64,000 bases of DNA from Armatimonadota bacterium (GCA_030601885.1 JAUWAU010000018.1:1-64000), one strand, 5' to 3'; positions 34,924 through 43,894 are shown, counted from the first letter of the stretch. A program made the numbers and translations. Notes: generated by a model not told the origin, from the letters alone.

Positions 34924-36270
34924 CTAGAGGTACGGCAGATACTCCGCCCGCTCCCAATCCGTTATCGAGCTCGCGAATCGATCGGCCTCATGGCTCTTCA
35001 TGGCGACGAAAGCGTCCACGAAATCGTCCCCCAGCCAGTCGCGCAGCAAGCTGCTGCGGTCGAGCGCCGCAACGGCCTCGGCCAGGCTGCACGGCAGGGC
35101 CTCGCCGCCTTGCCGGCCCAGATACGTGCTCTCGGTAGCTGGCTCAGGCGCCGTGAGCTGCTGCTCGACGCCCGCGAGGCCCGTGGCGATGGCCGCTGCC
35201 GTGATGAGGTACGGATTCGCATCAGCCCCCGGGATGCGGTTCTCGAGGCGCACCTCCCCACCGCGATCCCGGATCAGCCGAAGCGCACAACTCCGATTGT
35301 CCCACGCCCAGCACAGACTCAGCGGGCAGCTCCCGCGCAGCTTGATTCGCTTGTACGCATTCACAGTGGGCAGGTACAGAGCCGCCGCCTCGACAGCGAA
35401 GGCGAGCTGGCCGGCGGCGAATTGGTAGCACGCCTTCGAAGCCCGATCCCCGTCGAGTGTGAATGCCGGCTTGCGTGCCTTCGATGCAGCATCGGCGCTG
35501 TCGCCAATGCTTGCCGTCTGGTGTAGATGAAATCCGCTGCCGCTCGCATCAGCCAGGGGCTTCGCCATGAACGTCGCCACCAGGCCCTCCCGAGCGACGA
35601 TCTGCTTCACGGTGCGGCGAAAAATGAAGGCCATGTCGCAGGTTGCCAGCGGCTCGTCCGCTGCCAGATTGATCTCGAACTGCCCAGGGCCGTCCTCAGC
35701 GTACAGCGCCTCGGTGAGAAAGCCCATGGCCGCCAGATCCCGCCAGAGGCGCTCTATACAGCGGCGCTCGTCTCGTCCCAGATGCACCCGCAGCGCCTGT
35801 CGGCCGGGGGGAAGCGTGGCGCATTCTTCGTCGCGGAAGATGTAGAACTCCAGTTCGGCGCCGATTGTGAAATGCCAGCCCAACTCCAGCGCCCGCTGCA
35901 TCACTCGCCGCAATACGTAGCGCGGCGAGGCCTGGACGGGCTGCCCATCTTCGTCCACCAGGTCCGCCACGAGCTCGGCCGCGCCGGGATCGTGCGGCAG
36001 ATGGCGCAGGGAATCCAGGGCGGGAATCGCCCACATATCGGGCCATCCGGCTTTCCCCGCCCGGCTGGCCCGGTCGTCCACATCGCCGCGCAGGTCCATG
36101 AGCAGCGGGGCGGTGCTCTGTCCGACGCCGCACTCCAGGACCTCCAGGAAGCGTTCCCTCGAAAGCGCCTTGCCGCGCATGAGCCCGTGCAGGTCGCACC
36201 AGCCCACGCGCACCGTGTGAATAGCGTGCTGCTCGAGAAACTCCTCGATGCTCTCTCTGGTCCAAGGCAT
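34924..36270 (-). CDS. Type I glutamine-synthetase-family enzyme (gamma-glutamyl-amine ligase-like)
   Basis: ATG at 36270 gives 448 residues. Motifs of the GS superfamily are present: the N-terminal beta-grasp VRVGWCDLHGLMRGKALSRE, GAELEFYIFRDE (metal-binding Glu), EDGPGQFEINLA, KPLADASGSGFHLHQT, VNAYKRIK and LENRIPGADANPYLITAAAI. The adenylylation loop of true GlnA (NLYDLPPEE) is absent. The PuuA-like pattern fits enzymes that join glutamate to an amine or use another acceptor. The start codon abuts one of the CCACTGACC repeats. A small gap leads to the unknown gene, dapF and lpxC. Confidence 0.85.
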   Translation of the reverse strand: MPWTRESIEEFLEQHAIHTVRVGWCDLHGLMRGKALSRERFLEVLECGVGQSTAPLLMDLRGDVDDRASRAGKAGWPDMWAIPALDSLRHLPHDPGAAELVADLVDEDGQPVQASPRYVLRRVMQRALELGWHFTIGAELEFYIFRDEECATLPPGRQALRVHLGRDERRCIERLWRDLAAMGFLTEALYAEDGPGQFEINLAADEPLATCDMAFIFRRTVKQIVAREGLVATFMAKPLADASGSGFHLHQTASIGDSADAASKARKPAFTLDGDRASKACYQFAAGQLAFAVEAAALYLPTVNAYKRIKLRGSCPLSLCWAWDNRSCALRLIRDRGGEVRLENRIPGADANPYLITAAAIATGLAGVEQQLTAPEPATESTYLGRQGGEALPCSLAEAVAALDRSSLLRDWLGDDFVDAFVAMKSHEADRFASSITDWERAEYLPYL

Positions 36271-36306
36271 GGTCAGTGGTTGGTGGCCAGAGGTCAGTGG
36301 CCAGTT
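36271..36306. repeat. Dispersed CAGTGG repeat, copy 4, abutting a start codon
   Basis: GGTCAGTGGTTGGTGGCCAG then AGGTCAGTGGCCAG lie directly upstream of the GS-like gene's start codon (minus strand). No separate ribosome site is visible between the repeat and the ATG, so the repeat forms the leader. Confidence 0.6.
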
Positions 36307-36382
36307 GAGCACGCGCCATGCAAGCGACCGTGGCCGACGTCTCCCGCCAAGGTCGATCCGGCGTTTTATCCGCGCTAATCAC

Positions 36383-36410
36383 GGCCCACTGATCACTGAC
36401 CACTGTGGTG
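36383..36410. repeat. Dispersed CCACTGATCACTGACCACTG repeat, copy 5
   Basis: CCCACTGATCACTGACCACT lies immediately downstream of the glutaredoxin stop codon region and faces copy 4 in inverse orientation about 80 bases away. Together with copies 2 and 3 it suggests that these repeats often come as facing pairs. Confidence 0.55.
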
Positions 36411-36689
36411 GCCGGCGTTGGCGAGGCCAAGCTTCGCGTCCAACTCGCCGCCGTCATCGAGCGCCTTTATGTCATCGTAGCCGCCCACGTGCTCGCCGTT
36501 GATCCAGATCTGCGGCACGGTCTTCCGCCCGGTTAGCTCCATCATCTTCGCGTTCAGCTCAGCGTCCGGCAGGTCCGAAATGTCGCGATCGATGAAGTCA
36601 ACGTCTTTTTCCTTCAAGAGAGCCTTGGCATCGACGCAGTAGGGGCATTCCTTGATAGAGTACATCTCCACCTGCGCTATTTCAAGCAC
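36393..36689 (-). CDS. Glutaredoxin
   Basis: The frame starts at GTG 36689 (GCGAGGT upstream) and gives 98 residues. ATG 36665 would remove the first beta-strand and is less likely. The active site is CPYC (Cys15, Cys18). The cis-Pro region is [21 protein letters not shown] with the conserved Gly-Gly, both typical of class I (dithiol) glutaredoxins. The product reduces protein disulfides or mixed disulfides with glutathione. The 3' end overlaps one of the CAGTGG-type repeats, so the last few residues (ANAGHHSGQ) may derive from it. Confidence 0.9.
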   Translation of the reverse strand: MLEIAQVEMYSIKECPYCVDAKALLKEKDVDFIDRDISDLPDAELNAKMMELTGRKTVPQIWINGEHVGGYDDIKALDDGGELDAKLGLANAGHHSGQ

Positions 36690-37031
36690 ACCTCGCTATG
36701 TCCAGCGCAAGCCGGCTCCCGGACATCTCCGGTCCAGTCTGCCGCTGGCGGGCAAAACTCGGTGGAGACTACCCCATTTCGCGCCACTGGGCACGTTCGC
36801 AAGCTCACACGCGACGCCGGAGAGCAATCCGGGACGCCAATAGGTCCGCACGCGGCGACGTCCCTGCCGCCGGCCGGCTCCCGATGTACGAAGCTTCTCT
36901 GTGCGGGCCCGATTCCCTCCGCGATACAAGGAGTTCATTGGCCGCGTGGTCAATTGAGTGCGGTCAGGCGAGATTCAACCGGCGGCTGGTCAAGTGACCG
37001 CTGCAAGCACCCATTGAGGAGGCACTGCCAG

Positions 37032-37808
37032 ATGGAATACCGGCGAGTAATCCCGTGCCTTGACATGAAAGACGGACGGGTCGTCAAGGGTGTCCACTTC
37101 GTTGACTTGCGCGATGCGGGCGATCCGGTGGAGAACGCGGCGACGTACAGCCGTGAGGGAGCCGATGAGATTACCTTGCTGGACATCGCCGCCTCGGTCG
37201 AGGGGCGCAAGACGCTGCTCGACGTTGTGCGGCGGGTCGCCGAGGTGATCGACGTTCCCTTCACCGTGGGCGGCGGGATCGGTGCGCTGGAGGACATCGA
37301 AGCCGTACTCGAAGCGGGGGCCACGAACGTATCCATCAATACGGCGGCCGTGCGCCGGCCGGAGCTCGTCCAGGAGGCGGCCGACCGCTTCGGGAGCGGC
37401 CGCATCATTGTGGCCGTGGATGGCCGCCGGAACGCCGAAATGCCGTCGGGATACGAGCTGGTCACCCACGGCGGCACGCGGCCGGTGGGCAAGGACGCTG
37501 CCGAGTGGGCCAACCAGATGGCCGACCTTGGCGCCGGGCAGATTCTCCCCACCAGCATGGAGACCGACGGCGTGAAGACTGGCTACGACATCCCACTGAC
37601 CCGGAGCGTCGCCGAGGCGTCGGGAGTGCCCGTGATCGCCTCCGGCGGAGCCGGGAAGCTGGAGCACCTCTACGAGGCCATTGTGGAGGGCAAGGCCGAC
37701 GCGGTGCTCGCCGCATCCATCTTCCACTTCGGCGAGATCGGCATCCGCGAGGCCAAGGAGTATCTCCGCAGCCGGGGCATTCCTGTCCGCCTGCCCGAGG
37801 GCACGTGA
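37032..37808 (+). CDS. hisF: Imidazole glycerol phosphate synthase, cyclase subunit
   Basis: ATG 37032 follows GAGGAGGCACTGCCAG, and 258 residues result, the usual size. An upstream in-frame extension has no family similarity. The two catalytic aspartates are in [14 protein letters not shown] (Asp11) and VAVDGRRN (Asp about 130). The phosphate-binding loops are [22 protein letters not shown] and the last-strand AAS. It cyclises PRFAR with ammonia from HisH to give imidazole glycerol phosphate and AICAR. No other his gene is adjacent, so it stands alone here, as in many phyla with scattered his genes. It is divergent from the glutaredoxin gene. Confidence 0.96.
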   Translation: MEYRRVIPCLDMKDGRVVKGVHFVDLRDAGDPVENAATYSREGADEITLLDIAASVEGRKTLLDVVRRVAEVIDVPFTVGGGIGALEDIEAVLEAGATNVSINTAAVRRPELVQEAADRFGSGRIIVAVDGRRNAEMPSGYELVTHGGTRPVGKDAAEWANQMADLGAGQILPTSMETDGVKTGYDIPLTRSVAEASGVPVIASGGAGKLEHLYEAIVEGKADAVLAASIFHFGEIGIREAKEYLRSRGIPVRLPEGT

Positions 37809-37837
37809 GGGGCGCTCACGCGGCGGCCATCGCGCAG

Positions 37838-39283
37838 CTACGCGGGCGGCAGGCAGGCCTCCGGGCCGCCGTGGAGCAGCTTGCTCAACTCGGCGACGAC
37901 ATCGGCGTGCTTCGGATCCCCGGCGAGGTTGTAGTATTCGTTGGGATCGCTTTCGTAGTCGAATAGCTCCGCCCTGTCCGGGCCGCCGTACTCGGTGTAG
38001 CGCCAGCGCGCGGTGCGAATGCTGCGCCGGTCTGGCCCCGAGCGGATCAGCGCGCCCTTTTTCCAGGGCCGCGTCGGATCCTGGAGCAGCGGCCTCATGC
38101 TCATTCCCTCACATCGATCCGGCATGGGAATGGCGCACAGATCGAACAAGGTGGGGAAGATGTCGATGGACTCGACCGGCCGCTTGCAGACCGAGCCGGC
38201 TTGGGTGATGCCGGGCGCTCGCATGATAAGGGCCACCTGATCGCCCAGGTCGTACAATGGGCCTTTGCGCCACATGAAATGCTCCCCGAGCAGGAACCCG
38301 TGGTCGCTCCACACGACCACAATGGTGTTGTCGGCGCGCCCGGTTGCCTCCAGGGCCCTCAGCACGCGACCCGCCTGCGCGTCCACGAAGGTCAGGCACG
38401 CGTAGTGTGCGGCGATGGCTTCGCGCCACATCTTGGGCGTGAACGTCTTGTGGTCTCCACGATCAGGCAGTTCCCAGCAGCTTCCCTCCGGGGGAGAGGG
38501 CAGCACCACGTTCTCGGCCGGGTACATCTCGAAGTACTTGTCCGGCGCCGTGAAGGCCAGGTGAGGCTTGTGGAAGCCCAGGCCCAGGAACAGCGGTTTA
38601 TCCTGCTTGTTCTCGAGAATGCGAATGGCCTGCTCCGCCGACCTGCCATCCGTCTCCTCCAGGTCGTCGAGGCCCGACGGGCCATAGAGGAAGGGGACAC
38701 CCTTCGGCTCGGGTTTGCCCTGCCGCCGCGCCTCCCTCTGCCGCTGCAACAGAGGAACGCCCGGGCCCATCAGCTCACGGCGCCGGCGCTTCAGCGGGGG
38801 CATACCCTCGTTTGGGCTCACGACCCGGCTCCAGCTTGAGTCGTCCTCGAACTTGCCGTGGAAGATCTTTCCGATCCGCACGGTCTCGTAGCCATGGTTG
38901 AGCAAGTGGCGCGGCATGGTGAGAACGCCGGGCAGCATCTCGCGCCAGTCGTCTCGGTTGCTGAGCACCTTGGTTGTGTCCGGACGCAAGCACGTCAATA
39001 GCGAGGTCCGGGTGGGGTTACACGGCGGCGCCATGCAGTGGGCCTGATCGAAGCGAAGGCCCTCCGACGCCAGGCGGTCGAGGTTCGGCGTCTTGCAGAC
39101 GGTATTCCCCCAGCAACCGAAGCGCTGTGGGCTGACGTCCTCGATGGCAATGAACAACACGTCGGGCGGGCGGTCACGCTTGGCGGCCTGGCCTCCCGCG
39201 GCGACATGGGGCAACGTCGCCATCGCGGCCGCTCCTTGGGCCACCCGGCCCAAGAACTGTCGTCGGCTGGTGCTTTTGGACAT
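37838..39283 (-). CDS. Tat-exported sulfatase (iduronate-2-sulfatase-like)
   Basis: The 481-residue product begins with a twin-arginine leader (MSKSTSRRQFLGRVAQGAAA). The formylglycine motif is APPCNPTRTSLLTCLRPD (Cys88, CxPTR). Metal-site strands are VLFIAIEDVSPQ and VVWSDHGFLLGEHFMWRK. FHGKFEDDSSWSRV and RPVESIDIFPTLFDLC are typical of the iduronate-2-sulfatase-like subgroup common in Planctomycetes. It should remove sulfate from uronate-containing sulfated polysaccharides in the periplasm. Compared with the sulfatase at 5430 the motif is the more usual C-x-P-T-R. The gene ends 30 bases from hisF and is convergent with it. Confidence 0.93.
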   Translation of the reverse strand: MSKSTSRRQFLGRVAQGAAAMATLPHVAAGGQAAKRDRPPDVLFIAIEDVSPQRFGCWGNTVCKTPNLDRLASEGLRFDQAHCMAPPCNPTRTSLLTCLRPDTTKVLSNRDDWREMLPGVLTMPRHLLNHGYETVRIGKIFHGKFEDDSSWSRVVSPNEGMPPLKRRRRELMGPGVPLLQRQREARRQGKPEPKGVPFLYGPSGLDDLEETDGRSAEQAIRILENKQDKPLFLGLGFHKPHLAFTAPDKYFEMYPAENVVLPSPPEGSCWELPDRGDHKTFTPKMWREAIAAHYACLTFVDAQAGRVLRALEATGRADNTIVVVWSDHGFLLGEHFMWRKGPLYDLGDQVALIMRAPGITQAGSVCKRPVESIDIFPTLFDLCAIPMPDRCEGMSMRPLLQDPTRPWKKGALIRSGPDRRSIRTARWRYTEYGGPDRAELFDYESDPNEYYNLAGDPKHADVVAELSKLLHGGPEACLPPA

Positions 39284-39523
39284 CGTTCGGCCTCCCTCGG
39301 AAATAGCAGGCTCGGTGCTGGCGCCCCTTGCCCGCCCGATGCGCTGTCACAGCTACGGCCTCAGCCTAACTGCTTCAACCGCCTTCTTCGCGGCCAGTTG
39401 GGTGATTTCCTGTTGCAGGGCGCCGGCAAAGTGCGGCGAACAAGTGTAGGCCGATTCCTGACGCGCGCTGGCATAGGGCGCCGGCTTACACCAGGCCGAG
39501 TGCTCGGCTCACGGAGGGCAGAC

Positions 39524-39958
39524 ATGGTTGTCAACTTCCGATGGATCGACGAGGGCGTCATTGCGGGCTCGAGCCGGCCGTCGAGTGCCGAGGAGGTCCA
39601 GTGGCTCCACGAGCGGGGGATCCGTGCCATCGTCTCACTGCACCCGGTGCCCCAGGAGGTGCGCGACGAGATAGAGCGATGCGGCATCGCGCACAAGCAT
39701 CTACTCGTCGAGGACTTCGGCGTCCCTGATGAGCAAGAGATCGACGAGTTCTTCGAGTTCGTTGGCGACCAGGCTGAAAATGGCAATCCCTGCCTCGTTC
39801 ACTGCTACGCCGGGGTGGGGCGCACGGGCACGATGCTCGCGCTGTATCTGGTCTCAAGGGGAATGGACGCGCAGGCAGCCATTGACCGGCTCGGAGGGCT
39901 GGAAGCGCTTCGCCAAAGGCAGCTCATCTACGAGTTTGCCGGCCGCAGGCCAACCTGA
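39524..39958 (+). CDS. Dual-specificity protein phosphatase-like enzyme
   Basis: ATG 39524 follows ACGGAGGGCAGAC, and the 144-residue product is a compact cysteine phosphatase domain. The P-loop is VHCYAGVGRTGTM (Cys94, Arg100). The general-acid Asp is in VEDFGVPDEQ (about Asp64). The N-terminus NFRWIDEGVIAGSSRPSSAE is the usual first strand of the archaeal/bacterial DUSP-like group (PTPMT1/KAP-like). It could dephosphorylate proteins, inositol phosphates or phospholipids. No partner gene is evident. It precedes the RAYT repeat region, which may have landed just after its stop. Confidence 0.88.
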   Translation: MVVNFRWIDEGVIAGSSRPSSAEEVQWLHERGIRAIVSLHPVPQEVRDEIERCGIAHKHLLVEDFGVPDEQEIDEFFEFVGDQAENGNPCLVHCYAGVGRTGTMLALYLVSRGMDAQAAIDRLGGLEALRQRQLIYEFAGRRPT

Positions 39959-40003
39959 CGAGGCCAGCGGCGGCTCCCTTGCCGCCCCGCCTGCCGTTAA
40001 TTG

Positions 40004-40405
40004 TAGGGCGGGTGCTCCGTCGCCCGCCGCCTTTGCCTTCACCTCCGCCCTCCGCCCTCTGCCAGCCTTTGCCGTCAATTGTAGGGCGAGTGCTCCGTGC
40101 CTGTGCAGCTTCGCTGCCGGCATGGCGCCCCGAAGGGGTCAGCCATCGCCCGCCGCCTTTGCCTTCACGTCCGCCCTCCGCCCTCCGCTCCCTGCCAGCC
40201 TTTGCCGTCAATTGTAGGGCGGGTGCTCCGTGCCTGTGCAGCTTCGCTGCCGGCATGGCGCCCCGAAGGGGTCAGCCATCGCCCGCCGCCTTTGCCTTCA
40301 CGTCCGTAGTCCGCCCTCCGCCTCCCTCGGCGCACACGGACCCCTCGCCCGGGTGGCCTGGTGGCGAAAGGACGTGGCGGGGGACAGAGCCCCCGCCCTA
40401 CAATG
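40004..40405. repeat. RAYT-associated repeat array, left side (three direct units and one inverted core)
   Basis: Units begin with AATTGTAGGGCGGGTGCTCC at about 40004, 40077 and 40208. The longer units continue with a perfect hairpin GCAGC-TTC-GCTGC, then CCCC-GAA-GGGG, and then a CGCCCGCCGCCTTTG tail. An inverted core (GAGCCCCCGCCCTACAAT) lies at about 40387-40404 just before the transposase gene. Frames that cross these units are artefacts. The next feature explains why they are here. Confidence 0.85.
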
Positions 40406-40463
40406 TCAGGCTGTTCCGGAGCCGGTAGAAGGCGCGAGCGCGCCTTCGGCGAAGCTATGGGAC

Positions 40464-40922
40464 ATGCGCAAGCACCTCCGTCGGCTGGAGCACGTTTGGG
40501 TAGACCGGCAGATATATCTCGTGACGGTCTGCAGCCACGGCCGCAGGCCCGTGCTCGCGACCGACGCGCTGGCTGCAGAACTCGCAGACGCTCTACGGGA
40601 GGTTTCTCGCAGGAGCCGCTGGCAGGTCGGCCGGTACGTCGTCATGCCTGATCACATGCATTTCTTCTGCTGCCCCGCCCCCGACGCCGAGCGGCTATCT
40701 GATTTCGTGCGGCGCTGGAAGACCTGGACGACGCGCCGCGCATGGCGCTTGGGTCACAGCGGCCGCCTATGGCAGGCGGAGTTCTTCGACCACCTCCTGC
40801 GCGACGACGAGTCGTATGCGCCCAAGTGGGACTATGTTGTTCACAACCCCGTCCGGGCGGGTCTCTGCCAGACCCCCGAGCAGTGGGCATATCAGGGAGA
40901 GATAACGCCTCTGGAATTGTAG
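40464..40922 (+). CDS. REP-associated tyrosine transposase (RAYT, Y1 HUH family)
   Basis: ATG 40464 gives 152 residues, the size of single-domain RAYTs (about 150-180). The HUH motif is VVMPDHMHFF (His64, His66), and the catalytic tyrosine lies in WDYVVHNPVRAGL (Tyr124). The N-terminal IYLVTVCSHGRRPV is the first conserved strand of the Y1 fold. RAYTs are single-copy domesticated relatives of IS200/IS605 transposases that nick and move nearby palindromic REP repeats. Here the gene is bracketed by inverted copies of ATTGTAGGGCGGG, and both sides hold more units. A GAGCCGGTAGAAGGCGCG palindrome-like stretch is at 40417-40445. Intact catalytic residues suggest current or recent activity. Confidence 0.9.
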   Translation: MRKHLRRLEHVWVDRQIYLVTVCSHGRRPVLATDALAAELADALREVSRRSRWQVGRYVVMPDHMHFFCCPAPDAERLSDFVRRWKTWTTRRAWRLGHSGRLWQAEFFDHLLRDDESYAPKWDYVVHNPVRAGLCQTPEQWAYQGEITPLEL

Positions 40923-41095
40923 GGCGGGTGCTCCGTGCCTGTGCAGCTTCGCTGCCGGCATGGCGCCCCGAAGGGGTCAGCCATCGCCCGCCGCCTTTGC
41001 TCCGCCCTCCGCGAGCCTTTGCCGTGAATTGTAGGGCGGGTGCTCCGTCGCCCGCCGCCTTTGCCTTCACGTCCGCCCTCCGCCCCCTGCCAGCC
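40914..41095. repeat. RAYT-associated repeat array, right side (two units)
   Basis: GAATTGTAGGGCGGGTGCTC occurs at about 40914 and again at about 41027. The first overlaps the transposase stop codon and has the full hairpin set (GCAGC-TTC-GCTGC and CCCC-GAA-GGGG). The second is the short form. Both end in a CGCCCGCCGCCTTTG-type tail. Sequence from 41096 to 41395 is unique and shows no gene. Confidence 0.85.
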
Positions 41096-41395
41096 TTTCT
41101 CGCGCTCTGCCCCTCCCGCCCCCCGCCCCTCATCACAAACGCCTCCATTACAAAGAACTTACACTTCCGTCCCACAGCTCGAGCCCGACGCAACCGGCTG
41201 CAGTGACACCAGCGGCGAGGAACGCGGGGGGCCGATACATCGCGCGCTCCCGGATTGCCAGCAAAATACCTACATCGCGAGAGGAGGATTTTGCGCCGCA
41301 GGTGCGAAGTGACATATAGGTTGGCCCTTGGCTGATCGGCGCACAGCGGGCTGGGGTCGGCTACTGGGAACGACTCCCCGGGAGGGGGAAGCGCG

Positions 41396-43894
41396 ATGCG
41401 TGGTAATCTGGTCGTGACAGCCATCTTGTGTGGCGTGGCTTCACTGCTCGCTGCAGGAGCTTCCGCCGCGGGCCCGTGGTACATCCAGACGGTGGACACC
41501 GCCGGCAACGTCGGGTATTTCACCTCTGTGGCGCTGGACCCCAACGGCTATCCGCACATAAGCTACTCGGACTGGGGCAACCAGGACCTCAAGTATGCCG
41601 CCTGGAACGGCAGCAGTTGGGACATCCAGACGGTGGACAGCGGCGCGTCGGTCGGCTGGTACACCTCCCTGGCGCTGGACGCCAGCCGTTATGCGCACAT
41701 AAGCTACTACGACGGCAGCAACCGCGACCTCAAGTACGCCGCCTGGAACGGCAGCAGTTGGGACATTGAGACGGTGGACAGCGCGGGCGACGTCGGCGCG
41801 TGGACCTCCCTGGCTCTGGACGCCAACGGCTATCCGCACATAAGCTACCACGACGCCTGGCCCATCGCCGACCTCAAGTACGCCGCCTGGAACGGCAGCA
41901 GTTGGGACATCCAGACGGTGGACAGCGCCGGCGACATCGGCAGCTACGGCACGTCCCTCGTCCTGGACGCCAGCGGCTATCCGCACATAAGCTACCGCGA
42001 CCGCACCAACCGCGACCTCAAGTACGCCGCCTGGAACGGCAGCAGTTGGGACATCCAGACGGTGGACAGCGCGGGCTATGTCGGCCTGTACACCTCCCTG
42101 GCTCTGAACGCCAGCGGCTATCCGCACATAAGCTACTACAACACCACGAACACCGCCCTCAAATACGCTGCCTGGAACGGCAGCAGTTGGGAGATTGAGA
42201 CGGTGGACAGCGCCGGCACGGTCGGCTACTACACCTCGCTGGCGCTGGACGCCAGCGGCTTGCCGCACATAAGCTACTATGACTACACCGACGGGGGCCT
42301 CAAGTACGCCGACTGGAACGGCGCCGCTTGGGACATCGAGACGGTGGACAGCGCCGGCACCGTCGGCGCGTACACCTCCCTGGCCTTGGACGGCAGCGGC
42401 TTTGCGCACATAAGCTACTTCGACAACACCAACCTCGACCTCAAGTACGCCACCACGCGGCCGCCAGCGGCGGCGTCACACGAGCTGCCGGCCACGGGCT
42501 ACTACATGATCTCGTTCCCCCTGATCCCGCCCTCGCCGACGCCGGATGCCTTGCTCTCCGACGACTTGGGCGATGGCGCTTACTACATGTGGCGCTGGGA
42601 AGTGGGCGGGTATCAGACCGTACCGACCAGCGCCCCGGCATCTCAAACCACCACGCTGAGCATGCAGGAGGGATTCTGGCTGCTGGCGCAAGCGGCCACG
42701 CTGGACATGGACGTGGGTGGCGCTCTGCCGCACGGGGATCACACCATCCCGCTGCAAACGGGCTGGAACATGGTGGCTGCGCCCTACGGGGCCACCATGG
42801 ACAGGCTTTGGCTCCAACTCGCTGGGGGCGAAGTGTACAGCCTCGCGGACGCGCAGGTGCTGGGCTTCGTGCTGGCCACCTTCTACTACTCCCACGACGG
42901 CACGGGCAGCTACAGCACGCTCACCATCAATTGGACGCCAGCGGACGCGCTGTCGCTGTGGTACGGCTACTGGGTGCTGGCCGGCGTTGATTGCTCATTG
43001 ATCGTCCCAGAGCCGGGGGGCGGCGGCGGGACGGCGATCCGCACAGCAGAACGCACCGTCGTGCAGCCGGCTTGGGCTTTCGACATTCAGGCCAGCAGCG
43101 GCGACTCCGCGGACAGGATCACCATAGCGGCAGCCGATGCGGCTTCGGACGACTTCGATGGCTTTGCCTGGGACAAGCCCAAGCCGCCGTCGGCGCCGGG
43201 GGAGGGGAGGGTGCGGGTGGTGCTCAGAGCCGAAGGCTGGCGGGGGACGGTCGCCGACGCGCCAAAGCCGCTATGGCGACGGCGCGAGCCCCCGCCCTAC
43301 AATAAGGCACCCGGCCGACAGATGCCGTGGGCGTCTGAGCTGGCCACAGAAACGAAAGGCACGGCTCAAGAGGACACTGAGTGGGAGCTCACCGTCAGCG
43401 GCGGCATCGAGGGCGAGCGGGTGACGCTGAGCTGGCCCGAGCTGAGCCGCTTGCCCAAGGATCGAGTCCCGATCCTGATAGACCGCGACACGGGCAAGCG
43501 CAGCTTCATGCGCACGCGAGCGCAGTACGAATTTGCAGCGCCCGGCGCACACGCCAGCCGCGGCTTCGCGGTGACGGTCAAACGGGCACAGGAAGGCGCG
43601 CTGCTCATCAGCGGCCTGAGCGCGGTGCCGACCCGCGCCGGCACCTGGGGCATCAGCTTTAACCTCTCGACCGATGCTGCCGTGACGGCGGGCATCTACA
43701 ATGTCGCCGGCCGCCGTGTGGCTGACATCGCAAACGGTGCCACGCTCGGCCGAGGGCGCGCGTCTCTCACCTGGAACGCTCGCAGCCTCACGGACACCAC
43801 CGTCCCAACTGGCACCTACCTCCTCCGCCTCACCGCCCGCACCGAAGACGGCGAACAAGCATCGGCGGTGACTATCCTCCAGGCGCGCAGGTAG
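41396..43894 (+). CDS. Large secreted repeat protein with FlgD-like C-terminal domain
   Basis: ATG 41396 gives 832 residues with a signal peptide (MRGNLVVTAILCGVASLLAA). Residues about 28-360 consist of seven tandem repeats of 46-48 residues, each with WDIQTVDSAG, TSLALDASGYPHISYYD and DLKYAAWNGSS. They look like blades of a beta-propeller of sialidase/WD type. The repeats are nearly identical even at third codon positions, so they amplified recently. A middle region (about 365-560) has two copies of a beta-sandwich pattern (GWNMVAAPYGATM, GYYMISFPLIPPS). The last 85 residues match the FlgD-like/secretion-tail fold (YNVAGRRVADIANGATLGRG... GTYLLRLTARTEDGEQAS). A RAYT repeat core is embedded at codons about 631-636. 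Confidence 0.85.
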   Translation: MRGNLVVTAILCGVASLLAAGASAAGPWYIQTVDTAGNVGYFTSVALDPNGYPHISYSDWGNQDLKYAAWNGSSWDIQTVDSGASVGWYTSLALDASRYAHISYYDGSNRDLKYAAWNGSSWDIETVDSAGDVGAWTSLALDANGYPHISYHDAWPIADLKYAAWNGSSWDIQTVDSAGDIGSYGTSLVLDASGYPHISYRDRTNRDLKYAAWNGSSWDIQTVDSAGYVGLYTSLALNASGYPHISYYNTTNTALKYAAWNGSSWEIETVDSAGTVGYYTSLALDASGLPHISYYDYTDGGLKYADWNGAAWDIETVDSAGTVGAYTSLALDGSGFAHISYFDNTNLDLKYATTRPPAAASHELPATGYYMISFPLIPPSPTPDALLSDDLGDGAYYMWRWEVGGYQTVPTSAPASQTTTLSMQEGFWLLAQAATLDMDVGGALPHGDHTIPLQTGWNMVAAPYGATMDRLWLQLAGGEVYSLADAQVLGFVLATFYYSHDGTGSYSTLTINWTPADALSLWYGYWVLAGVDCSLIVPEPGGGGGTAIRTAERTVVQPAWAFDIQASSGDSADRITIAAADAASDDFDGFAWDKPKPPSAPGEGRVRVVLRAEGWRGTVADAPKPLWRRREPPPYNKAPGRQMPWASELATETKGTAQEDTEWELTVSGGIEGERVTLSWPELSRLPKDRVPILIDRDTGKRSFMRTRAQYEFAAPGAHASRGFAVTVKRAQEGALLISGLSAVPTRAGTWGISFNLSTDAAVTAGIYNVAGRRVADIANGATLGRGRASLTWNARSLTDTTVPTGTYLLRLTARTEDGEQASAVTILQARR
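43286..43303. repeat. RAYT repeat core inside a coding sequence
   Basis: GAGCCCCCGCCCTACAAT is identical to the inverted core at 40387-40404. Here it lies in frame within the secreted repeat protein, encoding the local REPPPYNKA stretch between the two beta-rich regions. Neighbouring bases CTATGGCGACGGCGC differ from other copies. Confidence 0.8.

Noticed and set aside
40004-41095. Direct repeats around the transposase as a CRISPR array or satellite
   Set aside because: Repeat spacing is irregular, units contain hairpins, and an intact RAYT explains them.
41480-42470. Direct repeats that could be mistaken for a CRISPR array
   Set aside because: The units are 138-144 bases, all coding, with no unique spacers and no cas genes.
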